The position numbers were made by a program, and so were the translations under genes. The notes beneath the pieces are model-generated. The model had not been told where the DNA came from. It made no database searches and worked only from the letters and a program-made list of their open reading frames with translations. From NCBI RefSeq assembly GCF_001547895.1, contig NZ_AP014627.1, forward strand, positions 3,971,501-4,035,500: 64,000 bases of DNA. Direction: 5' to 3'. This document shows, one piece after another, positions 1-8,403 of the stretch (positions are counted from its first letter, which is position 1; the number at the start of each line of letters is the position of its first letter). This stretch comes from Pseudomonas sp. Os17 (GTDB lineage Bacteria > Pseudomonadota > Gammaproteobacteria > Pseudomonadales > Pseudomonadaceae).

Positions 1-855
1 GTTGCAGTACGCCGCCTGTGCCCTGGTCGGGGCTATGTCCTGCCACCCCGGCAGCTCGACCCGGGCCACGCCGGCCACATGCAATTGCGCATCAATGGCC
101 GAGCGAGCCACCTCGATACCCAACCGCCGTCGCGGATTGACCCAAGCAGCCAGCTTGCGCTCAGCCTCGGCCAGCGCGGCGTCACTCTCCGGCCCCGGGC
201 CCTTCATGTGCAGCACCGCGTCGATGCGATACGGCAGCACCTGGGCACTCTGCACCGTGACTCGATCCCCCAACGGCCGCACGTCCTCATCGTTGAGGGC
301 TGCCGCGACTGTCGCCAGCAGCCCTGGAGCGGCCGTGCCGTCGCCTTCCAGGCTCAACACCGTGACCGTCACGCAGGCCGGTGACGGGCTTTCGGCCTCG
401 GCATCTGCCACCAGGGCCGAGGCATTGCGCGCATGTAAGATGTAGCTGTTACGGGGCCCGGCGGTGGTCAGCCCCTCATAGGCCAACTGGACACGCTCGC
501 GCAGACCGTCGTCAGTTTCCTTGACCTCCTCCACCGGCGGCACCGCCTGGGGGTCGCCGGACTGGATCACCAGGCGCTGCAAGTTGACGTTGGCCGCCAG
601 GTGATCCAAGTCCGTGCCTTTGGCGTGGGCCAGCAGCAGCGCCTTGGCCGCATCATTGACCCGGGCCCGCAACTGCATATCGCCGTAGGCCGACAGCTCC
701 AGCTGCTTGGTGACCGGGTCACTCTCCAGGTCGGCGGTCCAATTCTCGCCCATGTGCCGGCGAAAGGTCGCCAGCTTGCCCTGATACAACGCTTCAAAGT
801 CCAGGGCTTCCAGCACCTGCGGCGCCGGTAGTACCGACAAGTCCAGCATGCTCAT
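1..855 (-). CDS. J: Baseplate assembly protein J, P2 gpJ-like (partial, C-terminus off the left edge)
   Basis: The reading frame stays open from an ATG at 855 to the window edge (285 codons), so the C-terminus is missing. The translation starts MSMLDLSVLPAPQVLEAL, continues LYQGKLATFRRHMGENW and includes ATGTDLDH-like and GPRNSYILHARNAS stretches, which is the pattern of the P2 gpJ / Mu gp47 baseplate family. This protein forms the baseplate wedge of contractile tails. The ATG overlaps the stop codon of the gp25-like gene upstream (ATGA), and GGAGG lies just before it. That order (W then J) is the P2 order. Identification is from family resemblance and gene order. Confidence 0.9.
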   Translation of the reverse strand, partial: MSMLDLSVLPAPQVLEALDFEALYQGKLATFRRHMGENWTADLESDPVTKQLELSAYGDMQLRARVNDAAKALLLAHAKGTDLDHLAANVNLQRLVIQSGDPQAVPPVEEVKETDDGLRERVQLAYEGLTTAGPRNSYILHARNASALVADAEAESPSPACVTVTVLSLEGDGTAAPGLLATVAAALNDEDVRPLGDRVTVQSAQVLPYRIDAVLHMKGPGPESDAALAEAERKLAAWVNPRRRLGIEVARSAIDAQLHVAGVARVELPGWQDIAPTRAQAAYCN

Positions 856-1178
856 GCCGTTACCTCCAAAACCGCACTATTACCCAGGTACTGACCGACC
901 AGCTCGAAGCTGATCTGGCCACCCACCACCGCTACCACCCGCACCCGCTCCAGCTTCAAGCGGGGCTCCCAGCGCAACAGCGCCCGCGCCACCTCAGCCT
1001 GTACCGCGCTTTTCCAGCCGCCGGTCACAGGCAAGTCGACGTAGCGGCGCAGGTTGCTGCCGTACTCCGGACGCATCCGGCGACTGCCCAGCGGCGTGGT
1101 CAGGATGTCCTCGATGGACTGCCGCACATGCTCGATGCCGGACAGCGGCTGGCCGGTGCGGCGATCCATTCCGATCAT
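852..1178 (-). CDS. W: Baseplate wedge protein, gp25/P2 gpW family
   Basis: This 108-residue protein has the hallmark gp25/gpW layout: an N-terminal GMDRRTGQPLSGIEHVRQSIEDILTTPLGSRRMRPEYGS segment (split here only by position), then a short alpha/beta domain with a polar turn. T4 gp25 and P2 gpW are structural wedge proteins with lysozyme-like folds but no lytic activity in the tail. The key residues LTTPLGSRRMRPEYGS at about 27-42 are the most conserved part of the family. It overlaps gpJ by four bases, so translation is probably coupled. It belongs to the leftward late operon. Confidence 0.93.
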   Translation of the reverse strand: MIGMDRRTGQPLSGIEHVRQSIEDILTTPLGSRRMRPEYGSNLRRYVDLPVTGGWKSAVQAEVARALLRWEPRLKLERVRVVAVVGGQISFELVGQYLGNSAVLEVTA

Positions 1179-1182
1179 TGCG

Positions 1183-1383
1183 TTACTCCTGCTGCAAATC
1201 CGAGTGCTTGCTCAGGTACTCCAGCGCGACGCTGTCACCGGTGGGAGCGGATACCCGCCCCTGGGCCACGGCCAACTGGCGGCCGTCCGGCAGGATCAGC
1301 ACACGGGAGGTGTAGAGGGTGTCGCGGAACACTGTAGGGCCGGCGCTGGCTGATGCGTCGGTGAGCTTTTTTGAGGTAGTCAT
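1183..1383 (-). CDS. Small phage protein of unknown function next to the baseplate genes
   Basis: The protein has 66 residues if translation starts at the ATG at 1383, which has a GGAG ribosome site nine bases upstream. The longer frame to 1416 has none. The sequence begins MTTSKKLTDASASAGPTVFRD and ends DSVALEYLSKHSDLQQE. I see no transmembrane segment or known motif. It sits four bases before the gp25-like gene and so belongs to the late operon. It might be a small baseplate or tail accessory protein, but I do not recognise the family. Confidence 0.7.
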   Translation of the reverse strand: MTTSKKLTDASASAGPTVFRDTLYTSRVLILPDGRQLAVAQGRVSAPTGDSVALEYLSKHSDLQQE

Positions 1384-1661
1384 GATTTCTCCGTGTATAA
1401 AAAATCCCGCGTACAACAGGCTTCCAGCTAAAGCTGCATAGCTTTGAGTAGATCAAACTAACGCGCCCTCCATTAGCTGCAATTGAGAGGCACATAGAAA
1501 CGGCACCAGGAGATGCCAGCGCCACTCAATTTTTTTTGGACTAAATTTTGTTACTACTCAGCAAGTGAGCCGTAGGTGATCTATATAGAATTAAAGAGCC
1601 TACTTCCTTACGGTTTAGGCTCAGCTTAAAAAGGCGTCTTAAACTCGCAAAAGGAAAGGCT

Positions 1662-2210
1662 ATGATTATAAAAAACGCCATATGCATCAGCTTGTCCTTA
1701 CTGATGACAGGCTGTATTAACTTCACCTCTCCCGCCCGAAGCTCAAAGCTCGAGGCATCGTCAAGTTACTGGTTTGATTACGACGCATCTCGACGCGGGG
1801 CGTTTCTTGTACCAGATGGCACGAAGATCAAAATCTGCGCGGAGCCTCCACCAGATGTTGCACTAAGCTTGGTTTCGAAGCTCGAAGCCGATGTAAAAAA
1901 AGACGGTGTTGGGGAGGTATCAGGAAAAACCGAGTTCAATACAACAGTCGTAAAACTGGTGGAGCGAACTCAAATGACAATGCTCCTACGAGAGTCTCTT
2001 TATCGACTTTGCGAACAGTCCTTGGGACAGAACTTTACGTCCGCCGAAATACTTAAAGCTTATGAAGACACTGTGCAAGCGGCAGCTGACATAGCCAAGA
2101 CAGATTTGATAAAAGCACAGGAAAGCCTAGTTAAATCCGAGACAGTACAAACCCTTGTTAACCAAGGAATAAGCCCCGTAGAAATACAGGAACTTCTCGA
2201 GCGCAAATAG
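1662..2210 (+). CDS. Lipoprotein cargo gene (moron) inside the late operon
   Basis: This 182-residue protein starts with a lipoprotein signal peptide, MIIKNAICISLSLLMTGC, whose lipobox LMTGC gives a lipidated Cys18. The mature part is polar, contains a Cys (KICAEPPP, about 60) and ends in helices (DTVQAAADIAKTDLIKAQESL). It lies on the strand opposite to the surrounding late genes, has visibly lower GC than they do, a good ribosome site (AAGGAAAG) and its own terminator downstream. A 7-bp inverted repeat (GAGCCTA/TAGGCTC, 1596-1622) lies 40 bases before the start. These are the classic marks of a moron expressed from the prophage. An outer-membrane exclusion or lysogenic conversion role is inference; the family is unknown to me. 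Confidence 0.85.
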   Translation: MIIKNAICISLSLLMTGCINFTSPARSSKLEASSSYWFDYDASRRGAFLVPDGTKIKICAEPPPDVALSLVSKLEADVKKDGVGEVSGKTEFNTTVVKLVERTQMTMLLRESLYRLCEQSLGQNFTSAEILKAYEDTVQAAADIAKTDLIKAQESLVKSETVQTLVNQGISPVEIQELLERK

Positions 2211-2302
2211 GGCATTCGTCTAAACGTAGATTTAACAATCAGCCAATGACTCCTTACCCCACTAGTGCAAAGTGGCAAGTCAAACAAAATGAAAGGAACA
2301 AC

Positions 2303-2336
2303 CGCCGGAAGTGCTCCGCACTCCGGCGTATCTTTT
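2303..2336 (+). terminator. Rho-independent terminator after the lipoprotein gene
   Basis: An 11-bp stem (CGCCGG plus AGTGC, one bulged A, paired with GCACT and CCGGCG; loop TCC) is followed by TATCTTTTT. It closes the lipoprotein transcript. The stop codon of the converging gpV gene lies in its T-tract, so it may also limit transcription into or out of the late operon. Confidence 0.85.
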
Positions 2337-2914
2337 TAATGCTTATGGTTCGCTGTATTGCCGGTGGTATCAACAATTCTGCCGCCGCCATTGATGTCAC
2401 CAGCAACACTCAATGCTCCAACGATTTGGACATTTCCCTCAAGGGTGATTTCTCCTGCTAGCAGGATGGTTGAGGCCTTGCCAGCAATCGAGTCGTCAGT
2501 AACCACCGCCGAGCTGCTGCCGACCTGAATGGTCACCGTTCCGCTGGGCAGGTTGATGCTGTAGCTCTTGGTCTGCCAGTCGTAGACCAGCGAACCGCCA
2601 TCATCGAAGCGCCAGACCTCGACGTGGTCGCGGTTGTCCGGCTGCGCACCAGCGTTGCCGTACAGGCCAGGCACAAACGTACCTTGTGCTGGTTCACCGC
2701 TGGGGCTGATCAGGGCTCCCTGCTCACCCAGACTCGGCGCCCGCCAGTGCCGAGCCTTACCGGCAGCTTGGCTGTGCCAGCGAACCCAGGCGCTGGTCCA
2801 GCCGGCACCATCAGAAACCCGCACCGTCCCGCCAGCGAGATCCACGCCCACCACGCTACAAGGGATGATCAGGCCGGCCAACATACGATCATGCTGTGCG
2901 CTGACGTAGCTCAC
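2336..2914 (-). CDS. V: Baseplate spike / assembly protein V, P2 gpV-like
   Basis: The protein has 192 residues and starts with GTG at 2914, with GGAGGAG eight bases upstream and a GTGA overlap with the previous gene. The N-terminal half is an OB-fold-like domain (RVSDGAGWTSAWVRWHSQAAGKARHWRAP followed by EQGALISPSGEPAQGTFVPGLY, each typical of gpV/gp45). The C-terminal half is a beta-helix with repeats of V-x-G and ends TGNTANHKH. In P2 gpV and phi92 gp138 such a terminal HxH motif binds an iron ion at the spike tip, so the needle should pierce the outer membrane. Confidence 0.93.
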   Translation of the reverse strand: MSYVSAQHDRMLAGLIIPCSVVGVDLAGGTVRVSDGAGWTSAWVRWHSQAAGKARHWRAPSLGEQGALISPSGEPAQGTFVPGLYGNAGAQPDNRDHVEVWRFDDGGSLVYDWQTKSYSINLPSGTVTIQVGSSSAVVTDDSIAGKASTILLAGEITLEGNVQIVGALSVAGDINGGGRIVDTTGNTANHKH

Positions 2915-3423
2915 GACAACTCCTCCGGACGGACATCACCGACACCCTCACCCAGGTTAAACACCAACGTGCCCGGCGGCTGATCAGGCCACGGCCATTC
3001 CTCTTTGCCGAGGTATATCCCCTGGGTCCACTCCACAACCCAGACCGCGTACCCATCCAGCTCAGGCCGCGTCCAGTCCTGGGCAGACCGCACAAACTCG
3101 GCGGCAGTTACTTCGACGCCCCAGGTCTGCATGCGCAACAGCACCGCAATCTGCGAAGCGACAAAGGCCGCTTGTTGCTGGCACTGGGGCAGTTCAGATC
3201 CCACGATTACTCGCGCCTCAAAGCGAGCCTCCAGCGCCGTCTCGCCGGTCATCTGATCGGTACCCGGCTCCAGCTCCACCAGTTCAATCACCACCGCCGG
3301 AATAGCCATACGCTCAAGCATGTCAGGCATGACCGCTACATAAGCCAACCCAGGGATGGCATCGCGAATATGTTGCTCTATCGCGCTGTACAACTGGTCC
3401 AGGCTGATAGGTTCATCAGGCAC
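2911..3423 (-). CDS. Tail-associated phage protein of unknown detailed function
   Basis: I place the start at a GTG at 3423, because AGGTGG lies seven bases upstream and the gene then overlaps the preceding stop by eight bases. The product has 170 residues, starting VPDEPISLDQLYSAIEQHI. It has an alpha/beta pattern: an N-terminal helix, IPAVVIELVELEPG, ARFEARVIVGSE and a Trp-rich tail (WVVEWTQGIYLGKEEWPWP). Its position between the Z-like protein and gpV suggests a tail-tube terminator or completion protein, like Gifsy-2/lambda gpU-type or P2 gpR/S proteins. That role is inferred from gene order only. Confidence 0.75.
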   Translation of the reverse strand: MPDEPISLDQLYSAIEQHIRDAIPGLAYVAVMPDMLERMAIPAVVIELVELEPGTDQMTGETALEARFEARVIVGSELPQCQQQAAFVASQIAVLLRMQTWGVEVTAAEFVRSAQDWTRPELDGYAVWVVEWTQGIYLGKEEWPWPDQPPGTLVFNLGEGVGDVRPEELS

Positions 3424-4069
3424 GTTTGCCACCTCGCAGATACTTCTGCAGCTCAAAGTTCAGTTCCTGTTCGAGGATTTCCAGCAGCCTTTCATCAGCG
3501 CGCTTGACCCATTCATCAAAGATCGGCCGCACGTCATCCAGCGACACCTTGGCCTTGGCCAGAGGAAAGCGGTTGTCGTTCTCGTTGATGAAGCCAGAGC
3601 GCCGCTTTCCCTCCCGTGTTTCGGGGTAGTTGCTCGGGTCGAAGTGCTTGCTGCCAGTCCGAATCCAGATATCGGCCTGACTGCCATAGACCTTCTTGAA
3701 GAAGGCCCCCTGATAGCGCCGCCCCGCCACCGACACACCCGACCGATTCTGGCGGGCTCGACCGATCCGGCTCGACTCAATCGGGTTGATACCGAACCAG
3801 AGCTTGCCCTGTCCTTTGCTGTTGATGGGGTAAGCCCGCAAACGCTGGCGAACAGCCCCAACCGCAATGCGCTCCTTGCTGCTGACAGCCCTGGCAATGT
3901 AGGTCCGCAACCAACGCAAGGTCTTGTTGATCGCCCGGCGCTGGGCCGCTGCCGCTGCCTTGGGCACCACGGCGGCAAAGTCCTTGAACGCCTGCATATC
4001 GACGGCCGAGGGCTGCAGCGTGATCATGCCTTCGCTGGCCGATTGCCGAGCGTAGCTGCCGATGCTCAT
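3416..4069 (-). CDS. Minor tail protein Z-like (tail completion)
   Basis: The protein has 217 residues and is very basic. It opens with MSIGSYARQSASEGMITLQP and includes AAAAAQRRAINKTLRWLRTYIARAVSSKERIAV and SGVSVAGRRYQGAFFKKVYG. This resembles the lambda gpZ (minor tail Z) family in length, in the N-terminal AINK.. helix and in the central R-R-PGAF-like motif. GpZ-type proteins finish the tail end that meets the head. The start codon overlaps the upstream FII-like gene (ATGA). Confidence in the family is moderate to good. Confidence 0.8.
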   Translation of the reverse strand: MSIGSYARQSASEGMITLQPSAVDMQAFKDFAAVVPKAAAAAQRRAINKTLRWLRTYIARAVSSKERIAVGAVRQRLRAYPINSKGQGKLWFGINPIESSRIGRARQNRSGVSVAGRRYQGAFFKKVYGSQADIWIRTGSKHFDPSNYPETREGKRRSGFINENDNRFPLAKAKVSLDDVRPIFDEWVKRADERLLEILEQELNFELQKYLRGGKRA

Positions 4070-4380
4070 GGATTGATCCTCAGAATGAGACTGACCAGGC
4101 CATCGCCTCCTGGCTCAATCAGAATCAAGGTGTACAGGCCACCTCCATCGTGCGCGGGCAGATCGATGCGCACCTGCTGACGTACCTCTACCCCTTCGGC
4201 ATCCGATACACGGATCACCAGATGTGGCTCGCGCAGGCCCGTATTCATCTTGCCGAGCTTGGGTTGCAGCCAAGGCGCCGAGAACATCCCCAGCACCTCG
4301 CGCCCTTCGATATAGGCCGTATCCCCCAGCGCCTCGAACACCGCATCGTCAGCATCGGCGACCAACTCGCGAATGCCCAC
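4066..4380 (-). CDS. Head-tail attachment protein, lambda gpFII-like
   Basis: Translation most likely begins at GTG 4380, three bases after the capsid stop and nine bases after GGAG. This gives 104 residues starting VGIRELVADADDAVFEALGDTAYIEG. The predicted small beta-barrel (EVLGMFSAPW.., HLVIRVSDAEGVEVRQQVRIDLP) and the position right after the capsid gene fit the gpFII / Gifsy-2 family of head-tail joining proteins. The longer frame to 4422 would overlap the capsid gene by 40 bases and lacks a ribosome site. Confidence 0.78.
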   Translation of the reverse strand: MGIRELVADADDAVFEALGDTAYIEGREVLGMFSAPWLQPKLGKMNTGLREPHLVIRVSDAEGVEVRQQVRIDLPAHDGGGLYTLILIEPGGDGLVSLILRINP

Positions 4381-4382
4381 GG

Positions 4383-5378
4383 CTACATCTCCAGCAGGAT
4401 CTGCGCCAATGGCCGCGTGCACAGGTGCAGCGGGTTCGACTGCGCCTCGCCGGCCATGCCCTTGCCGAACGGCATCGGCTCGATCTTGCTGTAGTACGGC
4501 AGGCCCTCGGTGTTAACCGTCTCCATGTAGTCGGCCGGGGCAAACACCGAGATGTACAGATCCGGTACGCCCTCGGGAATCAGCAGCGCCTTGTCGTCAT
4601 GAACAAAGGAAACCCCAGCAACCTTGCCGCGATAGCGTTCCCAGACGATGCCGCCGAACTCGAAGCTCTCGCGGGCATCACCCCGCAGTGCTGCCGCCTG
4701 CTGGGTGTTGAGGAAGGTTTCCTTGACCTTCTCGTGGGCAATCATCTTGTTCCAGAAGTGCTTGCCACAGAACGCCCGCGATCCAGTGCTGGTGATACTG
4801 CCCAGGGCATCCTCTTGCAGATCCAGAGCCTCGCCGCATTTGACGCGGATTTCAGTGGTAGGGTCGTTGAGCCCCATCGGCATCTTTTTACGAGTCACCC
4901 CAAAGGTCTTGTAGATGTCCAACAGCACCGTCTTGCCGTCCGCATCGAGGATCTGGCCGTTCAAGGCACCCATGCGCTGGAATTCGTGGGTGGCGTCCAA
5001 CTGTCGACGGCACTTGGCCAGGCGTTTGTTAACCACGTCCTGCACCGATTGCAGCTCGCTGCGGGTACCGAAGGCGCGGATGCCCTGGATCTCGTCGGCC
5101 TTGATGGCGAAGCGTTCCGGCAGGTGCACGGTGTTAAACGGGATCAGGTTGCGCTTGCTACCACCGACCACCAGGCCCGAGGTGCCACGCTCGCCCGCAG
5201 GGACCAGGCCGATGGTGTCGCCGTCCTTCTCGATCTGCACTGTCAGGGTGGTAATACCCTGCTCCTGAAACAGGCCCAGGCCGCTGATACGACCCGGGAG
5301 ATACTCCTGATCGTTGATCGCCGCCGTCAGCGAAGAAACAGAAAACGCGTCGTCGTTGAAAATCTCAATGTCAGCCAT
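4383..5378 (-). CDS. E: Major capsid protein, lambda gpE family
   Basis: The chosen ATG at 5378 has GGAG nine bases upstream. The 331-residue product (lambda gpE has 341) begins MADIEIFNDDAFSVSSLTAAIND and has the family sequence features YLPGRISGLGLFQEQGITTLTVQIEKDG-type N-arm, SKRNLIPFNTVHLPERFAIKADEIQGIRAFG and a C-terminal FAPADYMETVNTEGLPYYSK stretch. It makes the T=7 type shell. A terminator-like hairpin separates it from the decoration gene upstream, unlike its tightly overlapping neighbours. Confidence 0.96.
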   Translation of the reverse strand: MADIEIFNDDAFSVSSLTAAINDQEYLPGRISGLGLFQEQGITTLTVQIEKDGDTIGLVPAGERGTSGLVVGGSKRNLIPFNTVHLPERFAIKADEIQGIRAFGTRSELQSVQDVVNKRLAKCRRQLDATHEFQRMGALNGQILDADGKTVLLDIYKTFGVTRKKMPMGLNDPTTEIRVKCGEALDLQEDALGSITSTGSRAFCGKHFWNKMIAHEKVKETFLNTQQAAALRGDARESFEFGGIVWERYRGKVAGVSFVHDDKALLIPEGVPDLYISVFAPADYMETVNTEGLPYYSKIEPMPFGKGMAGEAQSNPLHLCTRPLAQILLEM

Positions 5379-5396
5379 GAAGCAATCTCCAGAAAG

Positions 5397-5419
5397 CAAA
5401 AAACCCGCAAAGGCGGGTT
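5397..5419 (-). terminator. Terminator-like hairpin between decoration and capsid genes
   Basis: On the minus strand a 7-bp perfect stem (AACCCGC / GCGGGTT, loop of four) is followed by TTTTTTGCTTTCT. It lies 19 bases before the capsid start codon, in the middle of the late operon. It could act as an attenuator read through under Q control, or as a stabilising 3' end for the decoration mRNA. Confidence 0.75.
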
Positions 5420-5441
5420 CGGTAAACGAGGATGAATCGCC

Positions 5442-5786
5442 CTAGCGGACGAACACAAAATGAGTGGCCAGGGCCCTCTCGGCGGCTGGGTCCAGGCCGG
5501 TCAGGTGCGCTTCGCTGACCTCAGCCAAACGCACCACAGCGCGACCGCGACGAACCACATCCGACTCACCCAAGGGGCCATAGAGAATGGCCTGTGCGTT
5601 TTCGCTACCGTCCTCGGCGGTCGGTTTGTAGGGGGCAAACTCACCGGTAGCTACCACCAGGCCGAGGATCTGCCCCGGCTCCAGGGCTGGGCCCGCCGCC
5701 ACGTTGATGGCTTCGCGGGAAATGGTGCCAGCCCCTTCGGACAGCAGGAATTCACCCGCATGCATCGGCTCACGTTGAATGGTCAT
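5442..5786 (-). CDS. D: Head decoration protein, lambda gpD family
   Basis: The 114-residue protein begins MTIQREPMHAGEFLLSEGAGTISRE and carries the decoration-family core GPALEPGQILGLVVATGEFAPYKP and AQAILYGPLGESDVVRRGRAVVRLAEVSEAHL. GpD trimers stabilise the expanded capsid at three-fold sites. The start overlaps the protease stop by four bases. Length and context match lambda gpD (110 residues). Confidence 0.93.
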   Translation of the reverse strand: MTIQREPMHAGEFLLSEGAGTISREAINVAAGPALEPGQILGLVVATGEFAPYKPTAEDGSENAQAILYGPLGESDVVRRGRAVVRLAEVSEAHLTGLDPAAERALATHFVFVR

Positions 5787-6925
5787 GGTCTAACTCCTTT
5801 TGCGGATGGGTTTCGTGCGGCCTGGCGAGCGGCCCAGATAGAGGGCTGATCAATCTGTTTGGCCTGCACTTTGGGTGGTGGATCTGCTTCGAGCGGCAGG
5901 CTGTTGTCGATCTCGAAACCCTTGCCGCTGCCCACCAGCTTGTCGAACAGCCGGGCCCGCACAGCGGCGGCATCCAGACCGGCCGTCACATACTCGGCAC
6001 TGAACTCAGGCAAACGGGCGGCCACGCACAGATCGTTGATGGCTTTGGCCCGGGTCAAACCCGCCTGGACAACGGCCTCGCTTTCCAGCTGGGTGGATTT
6101 CAATAGCGGCTCGATCAGGTTACTGATACCGGCAGCCGTGCAGCTCTGGGTGACCAGCAGCGCAAGCTGCGCGGCATCCACCACCGGAGCCGGCTCTGGC
6201 GGATCGGCTGGCACCTGCGGATCTGGCTGCGGCGCTTCATCCAATTGGGCCAGCAGCTCAGCCGGCGCGTTGTGAAAGCGTTGCAGCGCGGCGCCCTGGC
6301 CCAAGCAAGCTTTGACCGTGACGCCGTCGCCCACCTCGTCCGCCAGGCCAAGGGCCACCGCCTCATTCGCCGTCAGCCACGTCTCAGCATCAACGAGGCG
6401 CCGCAGCTCCTCTTCATCGATGTCCGGTGCCTTGGCCTTATAGGCGGCGATGATGGCTTCCATGGTCTGGTCGAGCACCTGGGCCACCTTGCGAAAGTCC
6501 TCGGCATCGCCCGAGGCGTAGGTCCAGGGGTTGTGAATCATCAGCATGGCATTGGCCGCGATCACCACCCGGTGAGCGCCGCACACAGCAACGCTGGCAG
6601 CACTGGCGGCCAGGGCGTCGATACGGCCGGTGCAGCGCTCCCCCAACCGCGACAGCGCGTTGTGAATGGCCAGGCCGTCGAACAGGTCACCGCCGACGCT
6701 ATTAAACGCGGCAATCACCGGAGACACGCCGTCGTCCAGGGCTCGCAGATCCTGCACAAACTGATTGGCCGTCACGCCCCACGCGCCGATCTCGCCATAC
6801 ACGAACACCTCGATGTTGCGCTGTTCGGCTTCGCCACTGGCCCGTAGGGTGTACCAGGTTTGATCCTTCACCGGCACCACAGCGCCGGCGGCGTCATAGA
6901 CGCGGACCTGAGTTTTCTTGCTCAT
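5783..6925 (-). CDS. C: Capsid maturation protease with scaffold tail (lambda gpC-like, ClpP/S49 fold)
   Basis: The 380-residue protein has an N-terminal ClpP-like protease. NSVGGDLFDGLAIHNAL (75-91) is the oxyanion region, the nucleophile is Ser108 in LAASAAS, and the likely general base is His131 in MLMIHNPW. After about residue 210 comes a Pro/Ala-rich linker (PQPDPQVPADPPEPAPVV) and a helical C-terminal third. In lambda this part is also made separately as the Nu3 scaffold. It would process the portal and scaffold during prohead assembly. It overlaps the portal gene upstream and the decoration gene downstream by four bases each. Confidence 0.93.
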   Translation of the reverse strand: MSKKTQVRVYDAAGAVVPVKDQTWYTLRASGEAEQRNIEVFVYGEIGAWGVTANQFVQDLRALDDGVSPVIAAFNSVGGDLFDGLAIHNALSRLGERCTGRIDALAASAASVAVCGAHRVVIAANAMLMIHNPWTYASGDAEDFRKVAQVLDQTMEAIIAAYKAKAPDIDEEELRRLVDAETWLTANEAVALGLADEVGDGVTVKACLGQGAALQRFHNAPAELLAQLDEAPQPDPQVPADPPEPAPVVDAAQLALLVTQSCTAAGISNLIEPLLKSTQLESEAVVQAGLTRAKAINDLCVAARLPEFSAEYVTAGLDAAAVRARLFDKLVGSGKGFEIDNSLPLEADPPPKVQAKQIDQPSIWAARQAARNPSAKGVRP

Positions 6926-8403
6926 GGTTGCTCCTTGTCGTCGAGCAACTCGACGCTTTCAAGAGTGGTGTAATTGAGGCCAAGGCCCTGCGCGCGTTGC
7001 AGATCCGCGGCGTTTTCAGCATCGACCGTTTCGGCGTCATAGCCGGTGCGCAGCACCATCTCGCTGCGCGAGGCGAAGCCAGCCTGTACTTCCATGCGTC
7101 GTGCTTGAACGTCCTGCACTGGCTGGATGTAGGCCCAGCCTTGAGGCACCCAACGAGTGCGCAGGTACTCACGGCGCCGTTGCGCGTAGTCCTCCAGCTG
7201 CAGCGTCCCCGAGAGCACGGCCATGTCCATCCAGGCCGCCCGAACAGGGCGGCACAGCTGGTGCACGTAAACGCTGAACTGCAGTTGCTCTAGGCGGCGC
7301 CGGAACTCGTTGAGCACCACCCGCAGAGCCCGGTCGTTGATCTCGCGCATGTCACCCGTGAGGATCTCGTAGGGCGTGCCGGTACCCGCTGCAGCAGCCA
7401 TCAGTTGCTGCCGCATGAAGTCGGGGTAGTTGTTGCCCGCGTCCGGCGGCTTGGAAAACTCGACCTCCTCACCCGGCCCCAGCTCCTGCATCGTGCCCGG
7501 CTCCAGCGCCACCATCGGCGTGAAACCATCGCGGTCCGCCATCAGCGGTTGGCCGGTGACTGGATCTCGCGGCGCCGGCCCCGTCTCGGGCGTCGGCCGC
7601 GAAATGAAACCGGCGAACAGGTTCGCCACCTCCTGCCGGAACAACACCGCGTCATCGTAGTTGTCGAGACTGCGCAGGCGCTTCAGCACTGGCGACAAAC
7701 GCGGAACACCGCGCAACTGGCCCGGCTCTATCGGTTCGAAGATGTGCAGCACTTGGGACGCTGGCACCCGTAACAACTGGTTATAACCGCCGTTCAACGA
7801 CGAGGAGTCCCCCGGGTGCGAGCGATACATCCAGTACGCCACCCGCTTGCCCATGGTGTTGAACTCGATCCCGGCTCGAATGACATTGCCATCGCGGGTA
7901 CTTTCAAACTTGTCATGAGGTACGAACTCCGGCGCCAGCAGTTGCAATTGCAGCGGCACCGCCAAGCCTTCGTTCAGACTACGAGGACGCAGGCGCACGA
8001 AGCATTCGCCCGATGTCTCGACTGTTCTAGCCACCAGGGCCTGCAGACCATAGAAGTCGGTCAACTCATCGGCGTCCGATTCATCCACCCAGTCCTCCCA
8101 CAACTCCTGCAGCAGCTCGCGCAGGTCGTGGTCAGCCGTCCGTGGCCTGGGATTGATCCCGGTGCCGACCAGGTTGCTGACCCGCTTGTCGATCACGTTG
8201 AACGCATACGGGTCGTTGCGTACCGCCGCCCGGGAACGCGAGCGCAGGTTGCGCAAGGCCGGGGTGTTGATGGTGTTGATGCCGTTGTCGGGGGCATCCC
8301 AGCCCGAGGAGCGGCGCCCCTCTCCGGCGCCCTCGTAACTGGCCTTGATATTGGACGGCAGCAAGAAACCGTTACGGGTCAGCGTCGGAAAGTGGCGAGC
8401 CAT
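6922..8403 (-). CDS. B: Portal protein, lambda gpB family
   Basis: The 493-residue protein has the lambda-type portal features: SRAAVRNDPYAFNVIDKRVSNLVGTGI near residue 60, ETSGECFVRLRPR, LLAPEFVPHDKFESTRDGNVIRAGIEF, AYWMYRSHPGD, ASQVLHIFEPIEPGQLRGVPRLSPVL and TPYEILTGDMREINDRALRVVLNEFRR. It forms the dodecameric DNA gate at one capsid vertex and docks the terminase. It starts directly at the end of the gpW-like gene (shared base 8403). Confidence 0.96.
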   Translation of the reverse strand: MARHFPTLTRNGFLLPSNIKASYEGAGEGRRSSGWDAPDNGINTINTPALRNLRSRSRAAVRNDPYAFNVIDKRVSNLVGTGINPRPRTADHDLRELLQELWEDWVDESDADELTDFYGLQALVARTVETSGECFVRLRPRSLNEGLAVPLQLQLLAPEFVPHDKFESTRDGNVIRAGIEFNTMGKRVAYWMYRSHPGDSSSLNGGYNQLLRVPASQVLHIFEPIEPGQLRGVPRLSPVLKRLRSLDNYDDAVLFRQEVANLFAGFISRPTPETGPAPRDPVTGQPLMADRDGFTPMVALEPGTMQELGPGEEVEFSKPPDAGNNYPDFMRQQLMAAAAGTGTPYEILTGDMREINDRALRVVLNEFRRRLEQLQFSVYVHQLCRPVRAAWMDMAVLSGTLQLEDYAQRRREYLRTRWVPQGWAYIQPVQDVQARRMEVQAGFASRSEMVLRTGYDAETVDAENAADLQRAQGLGLNYTTLESVELLDDKEQP

